Made by a program: the position numbers and the translations under genes
Shown: one piece after another, positions 25,692-34,919 of the stretch
Layout: each line of letters begins with the position of its first letter
How positions within the stretch are numbered: the stretch's first letter is position 1
The notes under the pieces: generated by a model
Databases searched by the model: none
What the model was told of the DNA's origin: nothing
The model's input: the letters and a program-made list of their open reading frames with translations, nothing else
Assembly (NCBI GenBank): GCA_025612375.1
Contig: JAAXKN010000001.1
Location: 166,669-230,668 of the forward strand
Origin: Ignavibacteria bacterium
Lineage (GTDB): Bacteria; Bacteroidota; Ignavibacteria; Ignavibacteriales; SURF-24
Direction of reading: 5' to 3'
DNA length: 64,000 nucleotides

Positions 25692-27449
25692 CTATCTAAT
25701 CAGCATCATCTTTTTAGCCTGAACAAAGCCGTTTGCATTTATCTGGTAGAAATAGAGTCCGCTTGAGAGCCTGGAGGCATCAAACTGCACGGTGTGCACG
25801 CCGGCCTTCACCTCAGAATCCACCAGGAGGGCAACTTCACGGCCGATAACGTCAAAGACTTTCAGAGTAACCGTGGCGTCAACAGGGATTGAATACCTGA
25901 TTGTAGTTGACGGGTTAAAAGGATTAGGATAGTTCTGCAGGAGCGCATAAACTTTGGGTCCGATGCTGTTATTCTGAACCCCGGCCGTCTGTCCTTTCAG
26001 CACCACGCTGCGGTACATATAGAACTTTTCAAAAGTATTATCCACCCACTGACTACCCCACCAGTGCGGGGCATAGTCGGAGGTATCCTTTGAATATGCC
26101 ACCTTGTCGGAGTACTGCATATCCCACATGCATATACTTAGCATAACCGTGTCGCCCTCGGCGTAACCGAACATATCGGTATGGATAACGGTTTCAAGAG
26201 AGTAGCCTTTATCGGGTCCTCCTGTTTCAGAATCTGTAATTGTACCTACAGGTTCAAATGACACTCCTTCAGCTCCGCCGTTTGGGACGGTCGTACTGGT
26301 TTGGAATTCCGTATGGGCACCGATACTGTCTTTGAAGTACATGTTTTTTATTTCCATTCTTCCCGCAGGGGCCGGGATTTCTCCCTTATTAGTCATCCAG
26401 AGGAACATGCCGTCAGCTTCCCAGCCTGGGGACCATCTGGTTACGGACTTGTCGTCGGAGGTGACGCCCACGTAAAGGTCCGTTCCATTATGGGCAAATT
26501 TAACAACAGAAGTTGTCTTAGGCCTGTAGACATTGTTTGTATCGGACCACTGCATATAGAAGCCGCCCGTAGAGGAATTGCTCCCTTCGGCAATTACAAC
26601 TGAATCGGCCATTGCCCAGAACGCCTCGTCCAGCTTTCCGTCCAGCGTTATTGCGGTTTCAGTCTTAACTGCGTCTTTAAGAGGCGGGTCCGAGAGCCTT
26701 AAGATCCTCCACTCCTTGGGGTCGTTGCCTCCCATGCCTACACCCCACTCGCTTCCCCACCAGCTCTTAAAGTATGTGCCGGTAGTAACGCTGTCTGTAA
26801 ATCCGTTCGGGTCGAAGATGTTGACAAGAACAAGTATGTCGCCATAAGGGTCCTTGTATCCGAGGGAATCCAGGTGGATAACCATTTCAGCCGTGTAGCC
26901 CGAATCCGGGGGACTGATCTGGTTTACGATTCCCTTAGCAATACCTGCTCCCTGTGCTGAGTTAGGATACGATGCCGGGGTTTCAACGTGTATTGAATCC
27001 TTTTTGCCGGGGAGGTTATAGTAGAGCTTGTATTCCTGGCTGGCGCCTTTTGTGTCCTTGATCTTCATAAACAGGCCGTCGCCTTCCCAGCCTGTTGTTC
27101 TTCTTGATATGGAGTTATCGTTTGATTTCAGGGAGATATAAAGGTCGAGTCCCCTGTGGAGGAATTTCACCTGGCAGAAAGTAGTATCGATATACCCCGT
27201 GTCTACGATAGCGCTTCCTGTTACTGTATATTCGACGTCACCCGGCTTGGCGTTCCTTCCGAAAACGAGATAGTCGAACCTCCTCTGCCAGTCCGTTTCA
27301 TCCAGTTTGCCGTCGATTATGAGGGGTTTTTCTGCCGTAACGACCTGCAGGTACTGTGGATCTTTATGCCCTTTCTGGGCATAAGAATTCTGGTATGCTG
27401 CCAAAAGACACACTGCGAGCAGCACTAAAGATAGAAAGGTCTTCTTCAT
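25692..27449 (-). CDS. Secreted protein with two CBM9-like domains and T9SS sorting domain
   Basis: The 585-aa protein has a signal peptide ('TFLSLVLLAVCLLAAYQN') and two homologous beta-sandwich modules. Module 1 (about 37-255) starts 'PLIIDGKLDETDWQRRF' with 'DLYISLKSNDNSISR' and 'GWEGDGLFMKI'. Module 2 (about 260-480) repeats it as 'AITLDGKLDEAFW', 'DLYVGVTSDDKSVTR' and 'GWEADGMFLWM'. Such 'DGKLDE..W' domains belong to the CBM9-like family seen in sugar-binding surface proteins. The end carries a classic type IX sorting domain ('LLQNYPNPFNPSTTIRYSIP'). No catalytic domain is visible, so it is probably a surface glycan-binding protein. It is the first gene after the lacI-type regulator, 53 bases away. 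Confidence 0.85.
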   Translation of the reverse strand: MKKTFLSLVLLAVCLLAAYQNSYAQKGHKDPQYLQVVTAEKPLIIDGKLDETDWQRRFDYLVFGRNAKPGDVEYTVTGSAIVDTGYIDTTFCQVKFLHRGLDLYISLKSNDNSISRRTTGWEGDGLFMKIKDTKGASQEYKLYYNLPGKKDSIHVETPASYPNSAQGAGIAKGIVNQISPPDSGYTAEMVIHLDSLGYKDPYGDILVLVNIFDPNGFTDSVTTGTYFKSWWGSEWGVGMGGNDPKEWRILRLSDPPLKDAVKTETAITLDGKLDEAFWAMADSVVIAEGSNSSTGGFYMQWSDTNNVYRPKTTSVVKFAHNGTDLYVGVTSDDKSVTRWSPGWEADGMFLWMTNKGEIPAPAGRMEIKNMYFKDSIGAHTEFQTSTTVPNGGAEGVSFEPVGTITDSETGGPDKGYSLETVIHTDMFGYAEGDTVMLSICMWDMQYSDKVAYSKDTSDYAPHWWGSQWVDNTFEKFYMYRSVVLKGQTAGVQNNSIGPKVYALLQNYPNPFNPSTTIRYSIPVDATVTLKVFDVIGREVALLVDSEVKAGVHTVQFDASRLSSGLYFYQINANGFVQAKKMMLIR

Positions 27450-27502
27450 AGGCCTACTCCTTTTGTATAGATTGTTAATTTGTTTAGAACAGCAGAACTA
27501 TT

Positions 27503-28540
27503 TTAAAATTTCTTCCAGTCATGAAATTTGCAGGACTTACCGACCACAACGCCGGTAGATATTTTAATATGTGTTCTTTTAACGGGGTCTTCCTGATTTC
27601 TTTTTGTTTCTTTTATTCTTTGAATCAGGAGAATTGCAGAGGTTCTTCCCAGTTCCTGAATGGGGACGTGGACAGTAGTAAGTCTGGGAGACAGGAATTG
27701 GCTGACAAAAACGTCGTCGTAGCCCGCAATGCCAATGTCATCCGGGATTCTGAGGCCGAAGGACTCAATGGCCTTATAGCACCCGATTGCAGACATATCG
27801 TTTGCGGCAAAGATGGCCTCGGGTTTATCCGGAAGGCTAAGGAGCCTCAGGCAGGCATTCTCGCCGCTTTTAACCGTAAAATCGCCGTTAATTATCCAGT
27901 TCTCGTTTACAGTCAGGCCGTTCTCTTTAAGCGCACTTAAGTAGCCGTTTTTCCTTTCAACAGCGTCATTATTTAAGGAGGGTCCTGTAATGTGGGCAAT
28001 TTTTCTGTAGCCCAATGTTCTTACAAGGTAGTCTGTAATTGAATAAGCCCCCTGGAAATTGTCTATACCGACAGAGTCATATTGATCCAGTTCACTTTTT
28101 CCGTTTATTATCACGACCGGTATTTCGCACCTGAAGAGTGCCTCTTTAAGGCGTTCGGTTAAAGAAGGGGCCATGATTACAATTCCGTCGACCACTCCCC
28201 TTGCCGAGAAGCTGATTATAGATTCAATGATTGTGCGTTCCTTGTGTGTATCTGCAATCATTGTGTTATAGGACGAGGCGCAGGCCACCTCGTCAATTCC
28301 GCGGATAAACTCGGTAAAGAATCCGTCTACAGCCTCAGGAAGGACGATTCCTATAATATTGGTTTTCTTTTTTACAAAATTCCGGGCAAGAATATTCGGT
28401 TTGTATTCTAGCTGGCTGGCAAGGTTAAGTATCAGGTCACGGGTTTCTGGTCTAACCTTAGGGTCATTGTTAAGCGCCCGGGAGACTGTTGCCGTAGAGA
28501 CCCTGGCACGTCCGGCCAATTCCTTGATAGTAACTGTCAT
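27503..28540 (-). CDS. LacI-family transcriptional regulator of the sugar locus
   Basis: The 345-aa protein starts with a LacI helix-turn-helix ('TIKELAGRARVSTATVSRAL', 3-22) and hinge helix ('KPNILARNF'). A periplasmic-binding-like effector domain follows ('IIGIVLPEAVDGFFTEFIRG', 'AIFAANDMSAIGCYKAIESF', 'IGIAGYDDVFVSQFLSPRLT'). It would repress transcription until a sugar ligand releases it. It lies between the ABC transporter genes and the secreted-protein genes, all on the same strand. A perfect LacI-type palindrome lies 16 bases before its start codon, which indicates autoregulation, and a second copy lies about 220 bases upstream. Confidence 0.93.
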   Translation of the reverse strand: MTVTIKELAGRARVSTATVSRALNNDPKVRPETRDLILNLASQLEYKPNILARNFVKKKTNIIGIVLPEAVDGFFTEFIRGIDEVACASSYNTMIADTHKERTIIESIISFSARGVVDGIVIMAPSLTERLKEALFRCEIPVVIINGKSELDQYDSVGIDNFQGAYSITDYLVRTLGYRKIAHITGPSLNNDAVERKNGYLSALKENGLTVNENWIINGDFTVKSGENACLRLLSLPDKPEAIFAANDMSAIGCYKAIESFGLRIPDDIGIAGYDDVFVSQFLSPRLTTVHVPIQELGRTSAILLIQRIKETKRNQEDPVKRTHIKISTGVVVGKSCKFHDWKKF

Positions 28541-28555
28541 TACTGTCGCGCCCCA

Positions 28556-28569
28556 TGTAAACGTTTACA
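28556..28569. promoter_or_regulatory. LacI-type operator 1
   Basis: TGTAAACGTTTACA is a perfect 14-base palindrome with the central CG typical of LacI-family operators. It ends 16 bases upstream of the lacI-type start codon, where bound repressor would block the gene and anything co-transcribed with it. Confidence 0.85.
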
Positions 28570-28759
28570 CGCCTATTGAAGGCTACTAAATGGAGCGGTT
28601 ACTAACAATGTATTTTTATGTGCCCCAATGAGAAATTCAGCGCTTAAAATTCCATAATTACTTCTGAAGGCAACTGGTTTTATTATTGTGTTTATTCCGG
28701 GTATGCCTGAATTTTTATAAGGGGAGAAAAAGTACAAAGACAATATTGCCTACAAAATA

Positions 28760-28773
28760 TGTATACGTTTACA
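28760..28773. promoter_or_regulatory. LacI-type operator 2
   Basis: TGTATACGTTTACA differs from operator 1 by one base. The two centres are 204 bases apart, compatible with DNA looping by a tetramer or two dimers. It lies 65 bases after the last ABC permease gene, just beside a short TTGCT...AGCAA inverted repeat (28775-28788). I found no third copy upstream of the ABC, TonB or GH94 genes. Confidence 0.75.
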
Positions 28774-28837
28774 TTTGCTTTTAAGCAAGTTAATTAAATC
28801 TCCCGCAATAGAAATAACCATTTTGGGGAAGGCACAA

Positions 28838-29653
28838 TCACCCCTTTATGCTTCCTGACATAATTCCTTTAATATAATGCTTCTGCAGAGCAAGGAATAC
28901 GGCAAGGACAGGAATAATAGTAATTACAGAACCCGCCATCATGAGTTCGGGATCTTTTGAATGTTCCCTCATAAGGCTTGAAAGCGCAACAGGAAGTGTG
29001 TACATACTGCTGTCGGTAAGAGCTATAAGGGGCCATAGGAAATCGTTCCACGTGCCCATGAATGTAAAGATTGTAAGGGTTACAAGAACAGGTTTTGCAA
29101 GAGGAAGTATTATCCTGGAATAAATCTGGAAATCGCCCGCCCCGTCAATTCTTGCGGATTCAATTAAGCTGTCAGGAATTGAAAGAGCATACTGCCTGAT
29201 CAGGAATATACCGAAAATGTTTGCCATGCCGGGAATAAGGATTGCCATGTAGGTATTTATTAGTCCCATGTACTTAAGCATGAGGAATAACGGCAGCATT
29301 GTAACCTGGGATGGAATGATCATTGAGCTTAAAAGCAGGTTAAAGAGTTTATTTTTCCCTCTGAAGCGGTACTTTGCAAAGGCGTAGCCCGCCATGGAAT
29401 TAAAAATAAGGGAGACGCCTGTGACCAGGAGGCTTACAAAAATGCTGTTAAAGAGATTCTGTGCAACGCTTAGCCTGGAGAAAAGGCTTTCATACTGCAC
29501 GGTTGTAAAGGTGTCCGGAATAAACCTCGGGGGATAGACGCTTGCATGGCCGTCTGCCATAAGTGAGGCGGAAATCATCCAGATAAAAGGCATGACCGTA
29601 AGCAGTGACGTTATTACGAGGAATAAGTGCAGTATTGTTTTCTTTGCCGGCAT
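28838..29653 (-). CDS. Carbohydrate ABC transporter permease, MalG type
   Basis: The 271-aa protein has six predicted membrane helices and the binding-protein-dependent permease EAA loop 'ESARIDGAGDFQIYSRIILP' that docks the ATPase. Features such as 'TWNDFLWPLIALTD' after the loop are typical of MalG/CUT1 sugar permeases. It forms the inner-membrane channel with the MalF-type protein encoded immediately upstream (one base between stop and start). No ATPase gene is nearby; CUT1 systems often share a general MsmK/UgpC-type ATPase encoded elsewhere. Confidence 0.93.
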   Translation of the reverse strand: MPAKKTILHLFLVITSLLTVMPFIWMISASLMADGHASVYPPRFIPDTFTTVQYESLFSRLSVAQNLFNSIFVSLLVTGVSLIFNSMAGYAFAKYRFRGKNKLFNLLLSSMIIPSQVTMLPLFLMLKYMGLINTYMAILIPGMANIFGIFLIRQYALSIPDSLIESARIDGAGDFQIYSRIILPLAKPVLVTLTIFTFMGTWNDFLWPLIALTDSSMYTLPVALSSLMREHSKDPELMMAGSVITIIPVLAVFLALQKHYIKGIMSGSIKG

Positions 29654-29654
29654 G

Positions 29655-30632
29655 CTATTCTACATCCTTCTGGAACCTTAGCTGCAGTAATGCCGCAGCA
29701 AAAATTATAAAGAAAAGGACAAAGGCCAGTGCGGCAGAGTATCCCATATTCCACCACCTGAAGCCTTCCTCATACATATACTGGACAATGCTTAAAGTCC
29801 TGTTGAGCGGTCCACCCTGCGTCATCACATACGGCTCGGCAAAAAGCTGGAAATATCCTATCATGGTAATGATGCCCACAAATATTGTTGTGGGGGCCAG
29901 CATAGGAAGAGTAATGCTTTTGAACCTGTGCCACCAGCCCGCGCCTTCAAGCACTGCAGCCTCATAGAGGTATTCCGGAATATTCTGGAGCCCCGCAATA
30001 AAAATGATCATATTGTAGCCGAAGTTTTTCCAGACTGCCATGAGAATAATTGCAGGCATAGCCCAATCGGGGTCACCAAGCCAGTCAATGGGGTTTACGC
30101 TCAGAAATCCAAGGAGGTAGTTAAGAATGCCGAAGCGTGGGTGGTAAATAAATCGCCAGACCACTGCAACGGCAACAAGCGTTGTAACTACAGGTATAAA
30201 ATAAAAAAGGCGGAAGAGACCTTTTAGCCTGACCATGGGTGAGTTTAAGAGCATTGCGGCACCTAAGGAGACCGCAATTGAAAGAGGGCCTGCGCCAATT
30301 ACAAAATAAAATGTATTCTTAAGCGCCCTGTAGAACAAGGGGTCATTAAAAATCCTGAGATAATTCTTCAGGGCAATAAACCTGAGGTTTGAGAAGCTGC
30401 TTAAGGCGTAGATATCAAAATCCGTAAAGCTGATTATGAATGCCGCGGCAACGGGGATAAAGAAAAAAACAGCTATTGCCAGCATCGCAGGAGCCAGGAA
30501 TAGATAAGCCGCGGGGATCTTAACTGAAAATGGCGCTTTCGAATGGAGATCCCGGCTCCCAGCTTTTTCTTTAGCTTCATGCTTCTTTTTGTCAACAGTG
30601 TATTTTCTGCTTCTTACCTGCTCAGGAGCCAT
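29655..30632 (-). CDS. Carbohydrate ABC transporter permease, MalF type
   Basis: The 325-aa protein has a charged cytoplasmic N-terminus of about 40 residues and six membrane helices, with the EAA loop 'YEAAVLEGAGWWHRFKSITL' and the tail 'GFRWWNMGYSAALAFVLF' typical of CUT1 MalF-like subunits. Its ATG lies 19 bases inside the end of the binding-protein gene, so the two are translationally coupled. The N-terminal extension is Lys/Glu-rich and may be partly non-native; no internal start looks better. Confidence 0.92.
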   Translation of the reverse strand: MAPEQVRSRKYTVDKKKHEAKEKAGSRDLHSKAPFSVKIPAAYLFLAPAMLAIAVFFFIPVAAAFIISFTDFDIYALSSFSNLRFIALKNYLRIFNDPLFYRALKNTFYFVIGAGPLSIAVSLGAAMLLNSPMVRLKGLFRLFYFIPVVTTLVAVAVVWRFIYHPRFGILNYLLGFLSVNPIDWLGDPDWAMPAIILMAVWKNFGYNMIIFIAGLQNIPEYLYEAAVLEGAGWWHRFKSITLPMLAPTTIFVGIITMIGYFQLFAEPYVMTQGGPLNRTLSIVQYMYEEGFRWWNMGYSAALAFVLFFIIFAAALLQLRFQKDVE

Positions 30633-31885
30633 CTTCTTTTCTCCAGTATATTATCCACGTCATGGTCCAGGGCCTTAAGTGCCTGACTTTCAGGCATAAC
30701 GTTCCGGGCGGCAAGTTCGGCATACTGCTGAACCTTTGAAAATACTATTTCTTCCCACTCGGGGACTTTGGGTGTAGCCACCACGTTCTGAAACTGAATG
30801 AAAAAAGCCTTCATGTATTTATTGCCTGTAATGGAAGAGTCATGCCAGGCTTCTTTAAGTGCCGGAAGGTCATTTATTTCCTTATAGAACCGGAGCTGAA
30901 CCTGTGTGGAAGAAAGGTATTCAAAGAATTTCCATACCTCTTTTTTATGAGGGCTTTCCTTAAAGATTACAAGGCTGGAGCCCCCGGCAAGCGACAAACC
31001 CGGTTTATTTCCCGTTGGAGAAGGAAGTGCCGCCGTCATCCACTTGTCCTTTAAGGGCCCGGTCATCCACTTTTCAAATTCCCTTATATTCCAGGGGCCC
31101 GAGATATACATGGCAAAGTACCCGTCGCGGAATGCCTGATATACGTTTGTCACCTGAGAGATGCCCACAGGAGAAAGCCCCTCTTTGTGAAATTTTATCA
31201 GGTACTCAAAGGCTTCCCTGAATTTTATATTGCTGAAGTCGCCATAGCGCCCGTTGTCTTTAAGTATATCGCTCCCGTTCTGGAGGCCGAAAATTATAAA
31301 AGGCGCCCACTCGTTGCTTGTAGGCAGGTAAATGGCAAATCTTCCGGATTCTCCGGCAAGGGCTTTTATCTTTTTGGATACGTCGTAGAGCTCGGCCCAG
31401 GTTTTGGGCGGATTTTTGTAGCCCGCCAGGGCTAAAATATCTGTCCTGTAGAAAAGGAGCCTGGTATCGATATACCAGGGAATGCCGAAGGTACTTCCTC
31501 TAAGCACGTTGGTATCCCATATGCCGGGAAAGTATTTATCCTTCTGAATTACATTGGAAGATTTAATCCATTTGTCCAGGTTTTCCAGTGAGTTTAAGGC
31601 TTCGAACTGTGGAACCCAGGTATTGCCAAGCTGGCAGCCGTCAGGTGTATTTCCGCTTGCGTATGCTGTTATCAGTTTTTCCTGAGCAGTTGTCCATGGG
31701 ATCATCTGAATTTTGACGTGAATTCCGGGGTTCAGGTTTTCAAAAGCCGGAACGAGCTTCTGCACGGTTTCCCCTTCGGCCCCCATGGCCCAGAAAGTAA
31801 TTGTTACTTTTCTTTCGGCCTGCTGCCTGCAGGACATAGACAAAAAGGAAAGGCAGATCAGAAGGATTTTAACTGTAAACTTCAC
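30614..31885 (-). CDS. Extracellular sugar-binding lipoprotein of the ABC transporter
   Basis: The 423-aa protein starts at GTG after a GGAG site and has a lipoprotein signal with lipobox 'LSMSC', so it would be membrane-anchored. The mature part is a family 1 solute-binding protein: 'KVTITFWAMGAEGETVQKLV' opening, 'NTPDGCQLGNTWVPQFEALN', 'GIPWYIDTRLLFYRTDIL', and 'FRDGYFAMYISGPWNIREF'. It captures the sugar for the two permeases that follow. It is the first gene of the minus-strand sugar operon. Confidence 0.93.
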   Translation of the reverse strand: MKFTVKILLICLSFLSMSCRQQAERKVTITFWAMGAEGETVQKLVPAFENLNPGIHVKIQMIPWTTAQEKLITAYASGNTPDGCQLGNTWVPQFEALNSLENLDKWIKSSNVIQKDKYFPGIWDTNVLRGSTFGIPWYIDTRLLFYRTDILALAGYKNPPKTWAELYDVSKKIKALAGESGRFAIYLPTSNEWAPFIIFGLQNGSDILKDNGRYGDFSNIKFREAFEYLIKFHKEGLSPVGISQVTNVYQAFRDGYFAMYISGPWNIREFEKWMTGPLKDKWMTAALPSPTGNKPGLSLAGGSSLVIFKESPHKKEVWKFFEYLSSTQVQLRFYKEINDLPALKEAWHDSSITGNKYMKAFFIQFQNVVATPKVPEWEEIVFSKVQQYAELAARNVMPESQALKALDHDVDNILEKRRWLLSR

Positions 31886-32092
31886 TTCTCCCAGCTCCGA
31901 TGAAGGTTTCTAAAGCGGAATTTGATTTGTACAGTTACTTAGTTTCTGATATATAATTATTTTTGTGCTCAGGTGCAATCGGAATACTTGCATTTGGAGA
32001 GTCTTAAATATTATATTTGGCAATCAGCTCTTGCATGCACCGTTCTTTTATTCAATGGTTGTCATTTTTTCATAAATAAACCTGGGCCAGAT

Positions 32093-32797
32093 ATGAAACT
32101 ATTTACTGCCGCAGTATTTGCCTCCCTGATCTTTGCCGGGTGCGGGGGCGGTTCTAAATTTGTATTAAGTCAAAATTATAATAATACCGATTTTACTGAC
32201 AAGGTCCTCTTAATTGCACCTATAAGCAAGGATGCAATAAAAATTGTAAACAAGGATGATGCGAAAGATGATTTCCCCAATGACAAACGGGAACCGGAAG
32301 TTATAATTGAAGAGCTGGCATATAAAAACATTATGGACTACGCCGGTGCAAATTTAACAGGGGTTAAAATCTACAAAACGCAACTGGACTCCAGTATTTT
32401 CATTTCCCAGTACGATAAGCTGAAATATTTCAGGCTTTATGAGCCTCTGAATAACAATGAAGTGCTCCCGTTTTTTTATATACCCCAAAAAGAAGTCTTA
32501 TATTCCCGCAATATAAAACCGGATCTGATTCTGGTTATGAACAGGCTTAAAATTGAAAGAAAGAAGCGATCATTATTAAGTATATTCAAGGGGGCCAAGG
32601 ATTCGGAAACTCTGAATGCAGAATTTGAATACATTCTTTATGATTACAATAAAAAAGAAGTTGTTGCAATCGGGGAAGCCACTATAGATGCTCCCTTTTC
32701 GCTCAATGTGACCTTGGCAACCTGGGAAGAAATTACAAAGAAAATTGCCCCTGAGTTTTTCAGGGAAATGCCTTTCCGGATTTCAAAGCCGCAATAA
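32093..32797 (+). CDS. Uncharacterised lipoprotein
   Basis: From ATG 32093 the 234-aa product has a clear lipoprotein signal, 'MKLFTAAVFASLIFAGCGGG'. The frame is open 120 bases further upstream but that part does not look like a protein start. The mature part has 'KVLLIAPISKDAIKI', a central 'IKPDLILVMNRLKIERKK' and 'FEYILYDYNKKEVVAIGEA', a pattern seen in small outer-membrane lipoproteins that assemble as alpha/beta sandwiches, but I do not recognise a named family. It is a single-gene unit divergent from the ABC operon and followed by a terminator. Confidence 0.72.
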   Translation: MKLFTAAVFASLIFAGCGGGSKFVLSQNYNNTDFTDKVLLIAPISKDAIKIVNKDDAKDDFPNDKREPEVIIEELAYKNIMDYAGANLTGVKIYKTQLDSSIFISQYDKLKYFRLYEPLNNNEVLPFFYIPQKEVLYSRNIKPDLILVMNRLKIERKKRSLLSIFKGAKDSETLNAEFEYILYDYNKKEVVAIGEATIDAPFSLNVTLATWEEITKKIAPEFFREMPFRISKPQ

Positions 32798-32831
32798 AAC
32801 TGACAGATTATAAAACTACTTATAACTTTGC

Positions 32832-32865
32832 AAAAGCTCAGGATAACAAAGCCTGAGCTTTTTAG
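32832..32865 (+). terminator. Rho-independent terminator after the lipoprotein gene
   Basis: AAAAGCTCAGG (32832-32842) pairs with CCTGAGCTTTT (32852-32862) over 11 bases with a nine-base loop, followed by T-rich sequence. It ends the lipoprotein transcript 35 bases after its stop. Confidence 0.85.
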
Positions 32866-32949
32866 TTTTAAATAGTCCTCCTTTGAATTTCATTGAATCA
32901 GTAAGTAATTCAGTGCATTATATAGTTATGTCCATTTTTCAGGAAACCT

Positions 32950-33873
32950 ATGAGTAAAAATAACGAAAGCCCGGTTGCAGTCTACGGGGCACTGGCGGCA
33001 AACCTGGTCATAGCCGCGGCAAAGCTCGTTGCCGCCACCGTAACCGGGAGCTCGGCCATGCTGAGTGAGGCAATCCATTCCTTTGTAGATACAGGAAACG
33101 AGGTATTTCTTTTAGTCGGTATTCATAAAAGCAAAAAGCCCCCCGATGAACTCCACCCCTTCGGGCACGGGAAAGAGCTTTATTTCTACAGCCTTGTTGT
33201 TGCGGTACTGATCTTCGGGCTTGGAGGAGGCATGTCGTTTTATGAGGGGATAAAGCATATAAACAGTCCTTCTGAAATCAGGGATCCTTTGTGGAATTAT
33301 GTCGTAATTGCAATAGCCCTGGTTTCAGAAAGCATCTCCTTCTTTATTGCCTTGAGGGAATTCATAAAGGAAAAAGGTAAAAGGACATTCTTCCACGCGC
33401 TTATTACGAGCAAGAACCCGACAAATTACACCGTTCTTTTAGAAGATGCCGCGGCAATTGCAGGACTTATAATTGCTGCACTTGGAATTTATCTCGGGCA
33501 CACTTTAGAAAACCCTTATCTGGATGCTATTGCGTCACTTTTAATCGGGTGTATTCTTACAATTGTAGCCTTCTTCCTTGCCTTTGAAAGCAAGCAGCTT
33601 TTGATTGGCGAGAGTGCCGAACGTGAGGTGGTGCAGAAAATTAAAGAGATAACAAGCAGCGATCCGTCGGTTAAGGATACGGATAAAATCCTGACCATGC
33701 ATATTGGGCCCGACCAGGTACTGCTTAATATGGAAATCCAGTTTAACAAAGATGTTATGCTGAGAGATCTTCCCGAGGTAATAAGCCGCCTGGAGGAGAA
33801 GATCACCACGTGCTACCCCGAGATTCAGCAGATATTTATTGAGGCGGGGTCTATAAAAAAGCAGAAAGCGTAA
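32950..33873 (+). CDS. Cation diffusion facilitator (CDF) metal transporter
   Basis: The 307-aa protein has the CDF layout of about six helices and a cytoplasmic C-terminal domain. Helix 2 carries 'MLSEAIHSFVDTGNEVFLL', with His and Asp spaced as in the metal-binding site; the fifth-helix region is 'NYTVLLEDAAAIAGLIIAAL', with Glu-Asp in place of the HxxxD of classical zinc exporters. The C-terminal domain ends in 'CYPEIQQIFIEAG'. It would exchange a divalent metal (Zn, Mn or Fe) for protons at the inner membrane; which metal cannot be read from the sequence. An AGGAAA site precedes the ATG. Confidence 0.9.
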   Translation: MSKNNESPVAVYGALAANLVIAAAKLVAATVTGSSAMLSEAIHSFVDTGNEVFLLVGIHKSKKPPDELHPFGHGKELYFYSLVVAVLIFGLGGGMSFYEGIKHINSPSEIRDPLWNYVVIAIALVSESISFFIALREFIKEKGKRTFFHALITSKNPTNYTVLLEDAAAIAGLIIAALGIYLGHTLENPYLDAIASLLIGCILTIVAFFLAFESKQLLIGESAEREVVQKIKEITSSDPSVKDTDKILTMHIGPDQVLLNMEIQFNKDVMLRDLPEVISRLEEKITTCYPEIQQIFIEAGSIKKQKA

Positions 33874-33877
33874 GATG

Positions 33878-33912
33878 AAAGGCGGACACAAAAGAAACTG
33901 CCCGCCTTTTTT
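33878..33912. terminator. Terminator between convergent CDF and oxidoreductase genes
   Basis: AAAGGCGG (33878-33885) pairs with CCGCCTTT (33902-33909), followed on the plus strand by TTT. It lies between the CDF stop and the end of the opposite-strand oxidoreductase gene; on the minus strand an upstream A-run becomes a short T-run, so it may act both ways. Confidence 0.8.
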
Positions 33913-33917
33913 AGTCT

Positions 33918-34907
33918 TCAGAGGTTAATTTTTCTTTTACTGTCAGCCGATTTTAAGGCGTTAATAATTACTTCGAGGTCCTTGTAGCCTTCAAGAGGAG
34001 TGCTTAAGACTTCCCTCTTTTTCATAATGGCGTTATAGAAGTCCATAAACTCCGCGACATAGCCGTTATCGTCTTCAAGGTCCTCAACGAAGTCGTCTTC
34101 TCCGTTTCTTTTAAGCGTGAGCTTATTTTCCTGTATAATAATGCTTCCTTTGCTGCCGAATATGAGAAGCTTATTTTCCCAGTATCCGTCAACCGAGAAG
34201 AAGATATTAAACACACCGCTTATGCCCGTGCGGGTTTCAAACTGAATGCTCATAGTATCGGGCCGGCCAATCTTAGGATTTATGCTTTTTGTAAATGCGC
34301 TAATTGAAGTAAAATCACCAAAGAGCATTCTTAAGGCTGCTATGTTGTGGACACCGGCGTCATTCATAAAGCCACCCGGGTACCGAGGATGCTGCCGCCA
34401 CTTTGTTCTGGCATATTTACTTTGAAGAGTCACCTGGTTAAACAGGTCCCACGTTGCGGCATACGGCTTTCCGATCTTTCCTTTTTTTATGAGCTCTTTA
34501 GCCCTCAAAAAAACCTTGCGGTACCGGAAATTTTCGGCTACCAGCATTACGCGCTCTGAAGATTTTGATAAAGAAAGAATTTTCTTCCCCTCGGTAAGAT
34601 TTGCCGTTACCGGTTTTTCCACAATTACGTGGCGGCCTGATAGAAGTGCATCTTTTGTAACCATGTAATTTAAGTGGATTGGAAGCGCAATATCCACGGC
34701 TTCAACGCTGCTGCTTTTTAAGAGGTCACGGTAGTCCAGCACATAAGGAACGTTACCAAGGCTGCCTGATAAGTCCTTTGCCTTCTGCTCTGTATGGTTG
34801 CAGAGCATGGTTATTTCGAACCTGTCTTTCAGCTTTTCGAGTGCCGGCAGGTGCAGTTCCCTTGCCGCAATGCCGCAGCCTATGATGCCAAGTTTTACTT
34901 TTTTCAT
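33918..34907 (-). CDS. Gfo/Idh/MocA-family NAD(P)-dependent oxidoreductase
   Basis: The 329-aa protein starts with a Rossmann fold ('KLGIIGCGIAARELHLPALE'), has the active-site motif 'VIVEKPVTANLTEGKKI' with catalytic Lys, and the family's C-terminal alpha/beta domain ('YPGGFMNDAGVHNIAALRML' contains the conserved Asp/His region). Members oxidise or epimerise sugars, inositols or sugar acids. It has a GAGGGG site and follows the SMP-30-like gene by 12 bases, so it is the last gene of an AraC/SMP-30/oxidoreductase group. Substrate unknown; see the neighbouring glycyl radical enzyme. Confidence 0.9.
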   Translation of the reverse strand: MKKVKLGIIGCGIAARELHLPALEKLKDRFEITMLCNHTEQKAKDLSGSLGNVPYVLDYRDLLKSSSVEAVDIALPIHLNYMVTKDALLSGRHVIVEKPVTANLTEGKKILSLSKSSERVMLVAENFRYRKVFLRAKELIKKGKIGKPYAATWDLFNQVTLQSKYARTKWRQHPRYPGGFMNDAGVHNIAALRMLFGDFTSISAFTKSINPKIGRPDTMSIQFETRTGISGVFNIFFSVDGYWENKLLIFGSKGSIIIQENKLTLKRNGEDDFVEDLEDDNGYVAEFMDFYNAIMKKREVLSTPLEGYKDLEVIINALKSADSKRKINL

Positions 34908-34919
34908 ATCCCCTCAATT

